From assembly GCA_022451065.1 (NCBI GenBank), contig JAKUOU010000031.1:1-36252 (forward strand): a stretch of DNA of 36,252 nucleotides, given 5' to 3'. The DNA is from Pedosphaera sp. (GTDB lineage: Bacteria > Verrucomicrobiota > Verrucomicrobiia > Limisphaerales > UBA1096). A program made the position numbers and the translations under genes. The notes beneath the pieces were generated by a model. It searched no databases. It was not told the origin of the DNA and saw only the letters and a program-made list of their open reading frames with translations. Shown piece by piece: positions 1 through 7,456 of the stretch; positions within the stretch are counted from its first letter, which is position 1, and each line of letters opens with the position of its first letter.

Positions 1-2
1 TA

Positions 3-2561
3 GAGGTAGACAAGGACCGCACTGAGGCATACGGCCTGAATATCTATCAACTTTCCCGCCAAATGCAGGGTGATAACTTCTCCCTGGCCAGCGGTAATGT
101 CCGGAATGGAGGCAAGAAATTCCTCTTAAAATCCTCCAACAGATTTCAGACAATGGATGAGCTTCAAAACCTGCCGATCAGCACCAATGTAATCCTGAAG
201 GATATTGCCGTTCTGAAGTACGAACCGGAGGAAAGACGCTTCAAAGCCAGGGTAAACGGCAAGGATGCAATGATGATCACGGTGGTCAAGGAAAGCGAAG
301 CCAACACGATTGAAGTTTGCGATCGAATCGTAGCCGAAGTGGACAGAATCAAAAAAAACCCGGCGCTGAACGGCTTCGATCTGGAGATTCACATGAACCA
401 GGGTGGGATTGTGACGGAACAACTCAACACCCTGTTTAATAACGGAGGTATCGGTGCTTTTTTTGCAGCCTTTGTTCTCTACTTCTTTTTGCGACGCACC
501 AGGATAACTCTGATTATAGCTGGAGCCATCCCGCTGTGCCTATTCATTGCCATCGCCACAATGTACTTCGCCGGCGAGAGCCTTAACCTGCTAACCATCC
601 TGGGCCTGGTACTGTGCGTCGGCCTGCTGGTGGACAACTCCGTGGTGGTCGCTGAGAATATCCAACGACATTTTCAAAGCGGCATGGGACGGAGCGAAGC
701 CTGCATCAAGGGCGTCCAGGAAATTGGCCTTGCCATTACCACATCCACATTTACGACCGTTATTGTCTTCCTGCCAGCATTACTTGTGGAGGGTGAAATA
801 CGCTTTTTCATGATGCGCCTAGCATTGCCAGTGGTGGCGGCGCTACTTGCCTCGCTAGGTGTGGCACTGGTGTTTATACCGCTGTGCGTGTACCTCACCC
901 TCTCTCAAAGAGAGAACATCCCCACCACTCAACCAAGGCCACGAACTAAGACATTCCAAGCTTTGCTGAAAAAAATGTATGATGCCTCCTTTGGCAGGTT
1001 TAATCGCTGGTACAACCAAGCGCTTGGCTTCTTCCTGAAACGCCGGCTTGATCTAGCCTTCATCCTGTTAGCCCTTCTGGCCGCAACTTCCTTTGTTTTT
1101 GAAAAGGTGGGGTTCTCGGTTCAGCAGGAGAGGAATATGGCGTCATTTAACTTGTCGTTCCGTTTTCCAAGCCAGTTCAACTTTGATGAGCGAACCGAGT
1201 ATTTCAAGCAGGTCGAGCAACAACTAAACAAAACGAAAGATAACTATGAGGTTGATGGGTTCGTCATTTTTTACAGCACTTGGTCCGGCGAACTTCGAGG
1301 TTGGTTCGCGAGAGACCGAAAAGGCACCATCCCCGCCCGGGAAGTTGCCGAGAAAATTTATAAGGAACTCCCAAAGATTCCCGGGCTGAAAATTGAATAC
1401 CAACGAATGGACGAGGAGTGGGTACAACAGGATAAAAAAGGGCAGTACTACGTTCGAATAAAGGGTCAAGATCCGGAGCAACTTGAAAAATTGTCCAATC
1501 AACTCAAGCCGAGCTTCCTCAATATCCCCGGAGTTATCGCCTTGAAACAACGGCAGGATGAAACCCCCAACGAGCTAGCACTTATCGTCGATCGCGACCG
1601 TGCCAACTCCATCGGCGTAAATCCCACCACCCTGGCCGGCATGGTAGGCTACGCCTTGCGCGGCAGCACGCTTCCTAGATTCAACAGCGATGGCCGACAG
1701 ATCCCGGTCCGTGTGCGCTACAGCGAAGAGAACCGGGCCGAATTGGCGGACTTGAACAACTTCCTTGTGCCCACCGAGGATGGCCAATTCAGTTCCATCG
1801 GCACACTCACACGCCCGGCCATGCTCAATAGCCCTCGCTATATAAGGCGAACCGATAAAAGTGTCAGCCATACCTTCGGCCTAGAACTTGAAAGCGGTAA
1901 AGAAGAAGAGACCCGTAAAGCAATCAAGTCACTCCAAGATAGTATCGACCTGCCGGAGGGGATTTCATTCGGCGAAATACGAGAGCGATTCGACATAAAG
2001 GAAATCTTCAACGGCATTTTTGCATTAATGTTGGCCATCACTTTCATTTACCTGCTCATGGCTTTCCTGTTCGAGAGCGTGATAATGCCTATTTCGATTG
2101 TTCTGAGCATCCCCCTAGCCGCAATCGGTTCAGTCTGGATACATCTCATAGCCGGGAAGGAAATGGATTTTCTTGGAATCGTCGGTTGCGTGCTGCTCGT
2201 CGGGGTGGTTGTGAACAACGGGATAGTACTGATCGATTATGCCAACCGTCTTCGGCAGACCGGCATGGATCGCACTAAAGCCCTGCTCCAAGCCTCCAAT
2301 CATCGGTTTCGTCCGATCGCAATCACTGCGCTGACCACCATCATCGGCATGATCCCCTTAACCTTGAGTAAATCCAGTGACATGGGGATGAGCTACAACA
2401 GCTTCGGCCTGACACTTATTGGTGGCATGATCTCAGGCACCCTTCTGACCTTGCTCGTCGTTCCTGTGTTTTACACCCTGTTAGACGACGCACAGTTGGC
2501 CATCCAAAACACATTGGCCAACGTCATGCGCCCCCAGGCTAAGCCAAGCGTGGTCAAGTAA
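3..2561 (+). CDS. RND-family efflux transporter, inner-membrane subunit (5' truncated)
   Basis: This is the C-terminal 850 or so residues of a proton-driven RND pump of the AcrB/CusA type, which exports toxic compounds with a periplasmic adaptor and an outer-membrane channel. The frame is open from base 3, so the true start lies outside the window; ATG at 63 is internal. The fourth transmembrane helix carries GLLVDNSVVVAEN near residue 191 counted from that ATG, so the proton-relay pair is Asp-Asn instead of the Asp-Asp of AcrB. The C-terminal half has GVVVNNGIVLIDYA with Asn where AcrB has its relay Lys, then RFRPIAITALTTIIGMIPL and a last helix ending VVPVFYTLL. A large periplasmic loop lies between. 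Asp-Asn/Asn-Asn versions occur in other RND subfamilies, so function is probably intact. Substrate cannot be told. Base composition is more AT-rich than the genes that follow. It is convergent with the ThuA gene, 24 bp away. Confidence 0.93.
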   Translation, partial: EVDKDRTEAYGLNIYQLSRQMQGDNFSLASGNVRNGGKKFLLKSSNRFQTMDELQNLPISTNVILKDIAVLKYEPEERRFKARVNGKDAMMITVVKESEANTIEVCDRIVAEVDRIKKNPALNGFDLEIHMNQGGIVTEQLNTLFNNGGIGAFFAAFVLYFFLRRTRITLIIAGAIPLCLFIAIATMYFAGESLNLLTILGLVLCVGLLVDNSVVVAENIQRHFQSGMGRSEACIKGVQEIGLAITTSTFTTVIVFLPALLVEGEIRFFMMRLALPVVAALLASLGVALVFIPLCVYLTLSQRENIPTTQPRPRTKTFQALLKKMYDASFGRFNRWYNQALGFFLKRRLDLAFILLALLAATSFVFEKVGFSVQQERNMASFNLSFRFPSQFNFDERTEYFKQVEQQLNKTKDNYEVDGFVIFYSTWSGELRGWFARDRKGTIPAREVAEKIYKELPKIPGLKIEYQRMDEEWVQQDKKGQYYVRIKGQDPEQLEKLSNQLKPSFLNIPGVIALKQRQDETPNELALIVDRDRANSIGVNPTTLAGMVGYALRGSTLPRFNSDGRQIPVRVRYSEENRAELADLNNFLVPTEDGQFSSIGTLTRPAMLNSPRYIRRTDKSVSHTFGLELESGKEEETRKAIKSLQDSIDLPEGISFGEIRERFDIKEIFNGIFALMLAITFIYLLMAFLFESVIMPISIVLSIPLAAIGSVWIHLIAGKEMDFLGIVGCVLLVGVVVNNGIVLIDYANRLRQTGMDRTKALLQASNHRFRPIAITALTTIIGMIPLTLSKSSDMGMSYNSFGLTLIGGMISGTLLTLLVVPVFYTLLDDAQLAIQNTLANVMRPQAKPSVVK

Positions 2562-2585
2562 TACAACCCGAGGGTATGTGGCTGC

Positions 2586-3503
2586 CTACTTTTTCTTAGG
2601 GGATGACTTTGGGCGGGGTTTTTGGCCGCGTTTGGGGTCGAGGTTGGCGTAGAGATCGCCCTCGGTAAGCTTCGACGGCACTCCGTCCTTCGGCACCTTT
2701 GCCTTGGCCACCCAAAGGATGGCGTTGAGCACTGTCTTGCGGAAGTTATCGTTGCCCCAATTCAGGTGGTTGTGGCCACCCGTGAACCCAAAGCCGCGAC
2801 CACCGTTTTCACGCCGGTATGCCCAGGCAACGTGCTGGGCTTTACCAGCGGCAACCGCCTTGCGAACAGTCGGGTTGCCACTATGGGCTCCATCACCGCG
2901 CTTCATGGTTTCCTTTGGAGGCACGTCACTGAGGATCGGAATCAGCTTGCCTTTTTTGTCGTCGCGGAAACGCATGTGGAAGTACCACTCGTCGTTTGCC
3001 TTGAACGCCTTCACCCCACGGGTAATTGGATGCTTCGGCAGGTTGCTGAAATTCGCGGTCCAGTGTGGATTGACTGACCAGTGTGTCTCGAAACAGCCAC
3101 CCTGCCAGTCGAGGAACTCCTTGTTGCCTTTTTTTGTGGTGGGCTCGACGGCGTAATGAATGGTCAAAAAGCCAACACCCTTGTCCATCAACTTCCCGAG
3201 CTTGGCCAAGTTGTCTCCCCTGACGGCCGGATGTCCACCGCCCCCGTCGCTGTAGATCACCACCGCGTCGGCATCCTCGAAGATCGACTCGTCACTTGGC
3301 CAGCCGTTGAGCGTGACTGCCGGCGACACGGCACCGGCCGCACCTTGTTTTAGGCACTTGGCCAAGAGCTGGATGCCAGCATTGTGCTCATGAGAGAGCG
3401 GTCCATGACTTGGATTGCCGGCGATCATCACGACTTTTTTCGGCGCACCCTCAACACCAGCGAACAATCCAAGCACAAAGGTAAAAGTAAGAAAAAGTTT
3501 CAT
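2586..3503 (-). CDS. Secreted ThuA-like domain protein
   Basis: A ThuA-family protein (glutamine-amidotransferase-like fold without the amidase triad). The family is named for trehalose utilisation in rhizobia and is common beside DUF1080 and sugar isomerase genes. After a signal peptide (MKLFLTFTFVLGLFAGVEG) come KKVVMIAGNPSHGPLSHEH at residues 22-40, ADAVVIYSDGGGGHP near 80-92, GFLTIHYAVEP near 111-121 and the late GFTGGHNHLNWG motif, all typical of the family. The tail is lysine-rich. I chose ATG at 3503 because GGAG lies 9 bases upstream; an in-frame ATG at 3512 sits directly against that GGAG. It is the last gene of the minus-strand run and follows DUF1080 after a short gap. Its chemistry is not established; a role with 3-keto sugars is an inference from neighbours. 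Confidence 0.88.
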   Translation of the reverse strand: MKLFLTFTFVLGLFAGVEGAPKKVVMIAGNPSHGPLSHEHNAGIQLLAKCLKQGAAGAVSPAVTLNGWPSDESIFEDADAVVIYSDGGGGHPAVRGDNLAKLGKLMDKGVGFLTIHYAVEPTTKKGNKEFLDWQGGCFETHWSVNPHWTANFSNLPKHPITRGVKAFKANDEWYFHMRFRDDKKGKLIPILSDVPPKETMKRGDGAHSGNPTVRKAVAAGKAQHVAWAYRRENGGRGFGFTGGHNHLNWGNDNFRKTVLNAILWVAKAKVPKDGVPSKLTEGDLYANLDPKRGQKPRPKSSPKKK

Positions 3504-3529
3504 GTTATTCATCTCCGGATGGAGTGGTT

Positions 3530-4294
3530 TTATTTATTTTTGTTTTCACCCTTCTTGGTGTTGGTCTCGTTGCGATTGCGCTTCGGTAATTCCTTGATAC
3601 GAATATTCTTGAACTGAACATTCATCGGCGGACCGGCATGCAATTGCAGCGCGAGCAACCCCTCTGCGCGGCGAGTCTTTCTATCACGATCGATAACCTG
3701 AGTCGTCTTCACCCCATTAATGTAATGGGTCAGATTGAAATTACGTGCGACGATCCGGTAGCTGTTCCAGTCTTCCTTTTTAATCGCCTTGGCAATGTCG
3801 GCGTCCTTGGCAAAATCTTCGACTTCTTTCTTCAACTTGCCGTCGTCACCAACTGTGAGGATGGTCTTTTTGCCACGAAGAGAAAGAATGCCGCGAAAAC
3901 GTTCGCCGTAGCAGATACCGGAGAAGGTATCGCCCGCCTCAAAGTCGGCCTGATAGCCACCGATGCGCCACTCGTCGGGGCCATCGGCCTTGAAACTACG
4001 GTATTGGATGCCGCTGTTGCCGCCGATGATCTTGTAGTCGAGACGTAGATCGAAGTTGCCGGTCTTTCCTTCCCAAATGATGAAGGTGTTGCCCTTGGTC
4101 GGGTTTTCCTTGGTCGTCTTGCCGGTGATGGCGCCATCCTGAACACTCCAGAATTTCGGGTCACCATTCCAGCCCTTGAGAGTTTTGCCGTCGAAGATGG
4201 ACTTAAAGCCCTTCCCGAGATCAGCAGCGAGTGCCTGGCCGGCGAAGGCAAAAACCAGCGCCGCCAAGCCCAGTATAGTCATGTTTTTTTTCAT
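3530..4294 (-). CDS. Secreted DUF1080 protein (3-keto-disaccharide hydrolase/lyase-like)
   Basis: A 254-residue secreted protein with one DUF1080 domain, a concanavalin-like beta-sandwich. Characterised members cleave 3-keto-glycosides, by hydrolysis or by elimination. A signal peptide ends at ALAADL (residues 21-26). Family motifs follow in order: SIFDGKTLKGWNG (32-44), GGNSGIQYRS (91-100), GGYQADF (112-118), WNSYRIVARNFNLTHYINGV near 175-195 and the last strand FKNIRIKEL. The C-terminus is a short Asn/Lys-rich tail. The start at 4294 has no clear Shine-Dalgarno site; ATG at 4282 is an alternative. The gene lies between a sugar epimerase-like gene (80 bp upstream) and ThuA, an arrangement that fits processing of oxidised sugars. 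No Gfo/Idh/MocA dehydrogenase, the usual maker of 3-keto sugars, is in the window. Confidence 0.88.
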   Translation of the reverse strand: MKKNMTILGLAALVFAFAGQALAADLGKGFKSIFDGKTLKGWNGDPKFWSVQDGAITGKTTKENPTKGNTFIIWEGKTGNFDLRLDYKIIGGNSGIQYRSFKADGPDEWRIGGYQADFEAGDTFSGICYGERFRGILSLRGKKTILTVGDDGKLKKEVEDFAKDADIAKAIKKEDWNSYRIVARNFNLTHYINGVKTTQVIDRDRKTRRAEGLLALQLHAGPPMNVQFKNIRIKELPKRNRNETNTKKGENKNK

Positions 4295-4374
4295 AGTCGT
4301 GTTTGCTAAAAAAGTTAGTGCTAAGGGACAGAAAAGTGGAGGAACGGACGCACCGTCCTCCCCTAAGATTCAGT

Positions 4375-5220
4375 TTACTTGAACGCCCTTTTCAGGAACT
4401 TCAATCCCTTGGTCGCGATCTCTTCGCGTGTCGGCTCCATCTTGCGCCAAATGGCTGCTGCACGAGCGATGACTTTGACGTCGGTCGTGAACGACTCGAT
4501 GACAACGTCGCCCTTGTACCTGACCGCCTTGAGCGCAGCGACGATCGGCTTCCAGTCGATGTGGTCATTTCCTGGTGTGCCGCGATCGCTGCCACAGGCG
4601 TGAAAGTGTCCAAGGTGTTTGCCAGCGGCGCGGATGGCCTTGCCCTGGTTTTTTTCCTCAATGTTCATGTGGAACGTGTCGAGGTGAAGCTTCAGCGCCG
4701 GGCTGCCAACCGCCTTGATGAGGCGCAGACCCTTCTCACACGTATTGAGAAAGTCAGTCTCAAAACGGTTGAGCGGCTCGACACAGATTTGCACCCCCTT
4801 TTTCTCGGCGTAGGCCGCGAGGATCTTGAGGTTCTTCACCACGAGAGCGAACTCCTTTTTTTGATCCTTCGGCTCCACGGCATCGGCCTTGCCAACCACG
4901 GAGTAAACCGGGCCAATCAGCGACGGGCAGTCGAGGTTTACCATGTGGTCGATGAGTGCTTTGCAGTACTTCATCGCCTCGCGCTGATCCTTCGCGGAGC
5001 CACGGAAATCGCGTCCCGGACCCATGCAGGCGCAGACCGAGCCGCAGACCAGGCCAGCGCGATCCAGCGCCTTTTTGACCTTCAACGAATCAATGTGCTC
5101 GGGTGCCTCAATGGGCAGTTCGACAGTATCGAATCCCCACTTCTTAAACTTGGAAAATAGCCGGATACTCTGCGTCACGAACGGCGACACGAACAAAAAT
5201 GAATTAATACCGAATCTCAT
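4375..5220 (-). CDS. Sugar phosphate isomerase/epimerase family protein (TIM barrel)
   Basis: A 281-residue cytoplasmic TIM-barrel protein of the xylose-isomerase-like/AP-endonuclease-2 family, close in motif pattern to D-tagatose/D-psicose 3-epimerases. The metal and catalytic positions appear intact: Glu148 in CVEPLNRFETDF, Asp181 and His184 in LHLDTFHMNIEE, His207 in GHFHACGSDRG, Arg213, and Glu242 in VVIESFT. There is no signal peptide. AGGA lies 6 bases before the ATG at 5220, supporting this start. Downstream is the secreted DUF1080 protein. In Bacteroides, to my knowledge, a DUF1080 lyase works with a protein of this fold in breaking 3-keto-glucosides, so it could be a hydratase or epimerase acting on 3-keto-sugar products. 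The exact substrate is unknown. Confidence 0.87.
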   Translation of the reverse strand: MRFGINSFLFVSPFVTQSIRLFSKFKKWGFDTVELPIEAPEHIDSLKVKKALDRAGLVCGSVCACMGPGRDFRGSAKDQREAMKYCKALIDHMVNLDCPSLIGPVYSVVGKADAVEPKDQKKEFALVVKNLKILAAYAEKKGVQICVEPLNRFETDFLNTCEKGLRLIKAVGSPALKLHLDTFHMNIEEKNQGKAIRAAGKHLGHFHACGSDRGTPGNDHIDWKPIVAALKAVRYKGDVVIESFTTDVKVIARAAAIWRKMEPTREEIATKGLKFLKRAFK

Positions 5221-5284
5221 GATGAATCCTGTGAAAGGCGAAATCTACGGAAAGCTAGCCGCCGATTCAATGCCGAAATCCTTC

Positions 5285-5298
5285 CGCTTGGCCAAGCG
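5285..5298. repeat. Full 14-bp iterated palindrome, intergenic
   Basis: CGCTTGGCCAAGCG, a perfect self-complementary 14-mer, in the 90-bp gap between the M24 peptidase stop and the epimerase-like start. No T-tract follows on either strand, so it is not an ordinary intrinsic terminator. Confidence 0.9.
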
Positions 5299-5310
5299 CC
5301 CGGCCAAGGA

Positions 5311-6474
5311 CTACCGCCAGTCGAGGTGATCCGGCAGGCGGTTGAAGTTCTCCGGCCCGGTTGGCGTGACCGCCACCATGTCCTCGACACGTACGCCGCC
5401 GAACCTGGCCGAGTACAGGCCCGGCTCGACGGTGAACACCTCGTTAGCCAAAATTTCACCGCCGCCGCCGGAAAGCAGGATCGGCTCGTGGACATCCAGC
5501 CCTATCCCGTGGCCGGTGCCATGTCGCATCGAGATGAACCCGTCATCCGCGTTCTCCGGTGGCAACCCCATGACATAACCGCTGCCGGTGATTGACGTAA
5601 CAGTCGCCTGGTGCACTGCACCGCCGGTTACTCCCACACGCAACGCGGCGATGGCTTCAGCCTTGGCCTCCATCACGGCAACATGCATTTGCGCCAACTC
5701 CGGCGACGGCTCGCCGTTCACCGCCGTTCGGGTGCAGTCGCCCCAGTAACCGGTCTCATTGTCGCGCGGAAAAATGTCGATGATCACCGGCAGACCGGTC
5801 TGAAGCGGACCAGTGCCATGATGATGGCAATCAGCCACGTGTGGCACTGTCACGACAATCGAGTCGTGATGATTGGAAAAGTTTTTGTCGATTAAGAAAC
5901 TTGTGATTCGTTGACGCACCAACTCCGAGGTCAGCGTCGTGTCACTGTCGCGTAACACCCCGTCCACATCCGGTGTTGCCGCGCAAATCATCCGGCAGGC
6001 AAACTCCATTGCCTCCTCGGTAACCGACTGCGCCCGGCGCAAGTGCGCCAACTCCTCATCCGACTTGGTGCGCCGATCCAGAACAGCCAACTGTGGATCG
6101 TACTCAACCTCAATTTCGGTGTCGCGAAGATGCGCGGTAAAGATCATCGGTAACGAACCATCCGTACGCACCCGGTCAATGCCATTGCGGCGAAGGTACT
6201 CGGCGCCAGCCTGAGCGAGCGCGGTGTCGCGGTCACCTGATAAACCACCCTGCGGCTCGTAGTCGGCGGCACAACCAATCTCATCAGCCCGGGCGTGTTT
6301 TCGGGCAAGACCCATCTCGATATCACGCACGAGAAGGATGGAGCGGGAACTGCCGTCCGGCTGCGGCAGACTGATATAAAATACCGCATCACCAACCGAA
6401 AATTGGATGCGATGCCGCACATTCATATTGGTGGCCGGCACACCACCGAGAACAAACGCCGAGTCGCTGCTCAT
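5311..6474 (-). CDS. M24-family metallopeptidase (Xaa-Pro aminopeptidase-like)
   Basis: A 387-residue cytoplasmic peptidase of the M24 'pita-bread' fold, which removes N-terminal residues from peptides, often before proline. The C-terminal domain carries the five metal ligands in order: Asp233 in IIDIFPRD, Asp246 in YWGDCTRT, His322 in HGTGHGIGLDVHE, Glu350 in FTVEPGLY and Glu364 in VRVEDM. The N-terminal 150 residues form the creatinase-like domain. The start at 6474 is supported by AGAGG four bases upstream. It lies between the esterase gene and the epimerase-like gene with gaps under 100 bp. The gap after its stop holds a perfect CGCTTGGCCAAGCG palindrome. Specificity (prolidase, aminopeptidase P or another) cannot be decided. 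Confidence 0.9.
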   Translation of the reverse strand: MSSDSAFVLGGVPATNMNVRHRIQFSVGDAVFYISLPQPDGSSRSILLVRDIEMGLARKHARADEIGCAADYEPQGGLSGDRDTALAQAGAEYLRRNGIDRVRTDGSLPMIFTAHLRDTEIEVEYDPQLAVLDRRTKSDEELAHLRRAQSVTEEAMEFACRMICAATPDVDGVLRDSDTTLTSELVRQRITSFLIDKNFSNHHDSIVVTVPHVADCHHHGTGPLQTGLPVIIDIFPRDNETGYWGDCTRTAVNGEPSPELAQMHVAVMEAKAEAIAALRVGVTGGAVHQATVTSITGSGYVMGLPPENADDGFISMRHGTGHGIGLDVHEPILLSGGGGEILANEVFTVEPGLYSARFGGVRVEDMVAVTPTGPENFNRLPDHLDWR

Positions 6475-6555
6475 GGTTACCTCTAAAGATTTAACGGCAA
6501 ATTATTCGCGCCAAACCAAGTGCAGCAAACATAACCATCTTCAAAAATATCCGAA

Positions 6556-7419
6556 TCATTTTTTTGCATTTAGTTTGCTGGTGAGAAACTGCATAAGCGA
6601 TTCTCTCCCGGCCTTGATGATCAAGTTTGCGCCAGCCTCCTTGGCCCGCTTTTCTAGTACATCGACAAAACGCTGGCTATGCACACCCTGTCCTTCCTTT
6701 CCGGGTGAGAAATGCATAGGTGGATCGTTCTTGTCCATGTTGCCAAGCATATCCATATCCTTACGCAGTTCATTAAATCGCTTTTCACCAAGCTGGGCTT
6801 TCGAAGATTTCACCATGCCCCAGTAAGGTGTTTTATCCTCGGGCAAACCGAGAATCTTCGGCCATTGGATGACATCAAATGTTGCCTGAACCCAAAAACC
6901 ACCGGCAGCGGTCAGGCGACTCGACTCGCGCAGCACCGGGTCCTTGGAATTTGGGTCCGCCTGATCGTCAATAGTCGCCAACCAAAGACTCGCGCTGGCG
7001 CCAGCCGATTCGCCGTAAGACGCCACACGGGATTTATCCAGGTTGTATTTCTTTGCGTTGTGACGGAGGAACTGCACTGCCCGTGCACAGTCATTCATGA
7101 TCTCGTGCAACATCGCCTGATTCAGCAATCGATACTCCACATCGGCATACGCGATACCTGCAGCATTGCACACCGCAGCCGTTCGACTTTGTGTTTTTTC
7201 GCGGATATCCCCAACTACAAAACCACCGCCGTGGTAATGCAACACCAACGGGGCGGGGGCCTTGGTTTTCGGCAGCCAAAGGTGCAATACCTGCCGCTCC
7301 TCCTTCCCGTACGGGATCAACTTGTAATCCGCCTCCTTAGGCTTGATCGATTCCTGCGCCCGCGCTTGACCAAGTGCAGCCACAAGTGCTAATCCGATCG
7401 TTGTAATTCGATACTTCAT
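6556..7419 (-). CDS. Secreted alpha/beta-hydrolase, esterase/lipase (HSL-like)
   Basis: A 287-residue secreted alpha/beta-hydrolase of the hormone-sensitive-lipase-like esterase group. A signal peptide ends near ALGQARAQES (residues 15-24). The oxyanion motif HYHGGGFVVGD is at 61-71 and the nucleophile elbow GESAGAS at 136-142, giving Ser138. The acidic residue may be Asp232 in KNDPPMHFSPG. The usual HGF-type histidine motif is missing; His247 in GVHSQRF is a candidate but is more N-terminal than usual. Likely role: hydrolysis of acyl esters, for example acetylated sugars, in the periplasm. It sits between CotH and the M24 peptidase with short gaps in the same minus-strand run. The signal peptide contains a degenerate copy of the iterated palindrome (7363-7376). 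The start at 7419 has no strong Shine-Dalgarno site. Confidence 0.85.
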   Translation of the reverse strand: MKYRITTIGLALVAALGQARAQESIKPKEADYKLIPYGKEERQVLHLWLPKTKAPAPLVLHYHGGGFVVGDIREKTQSRTAAVCNAAGIAYADVEYRLLNQAMLHEIMNDCARAVQFLRHNAKKYNLDKSRVASYGESAGASASLWLATIDDQADPNSKDPVLRESSRLTAAGGFWVQATFDVIQWPKILGLPEDKTPYWGMVKSSKAQLGEKRFNELRKDMDMLGNMDKNDPPMHFSPGKEGQGVHSQRFVDVLEKRAKEAGANLIIKAGRESLMQFLTSKLNAKK

Positions 7420-7456
7420 TAAAATGTTATGAAAACTGGGCTATCTGTAATAGATC

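Noticed and set aside
4303-5160. Plus-strand open frame of 285 codons
   Set aside because: It is the shadow of the epimerase-like gene, whose active-site residues are all visible on the minus strand.
5285-5298. The palindromes as intrinsic terminators
   Set aside because: They make short hairpins at best, have no T-tract on either strand, and most are in the middle of genes.
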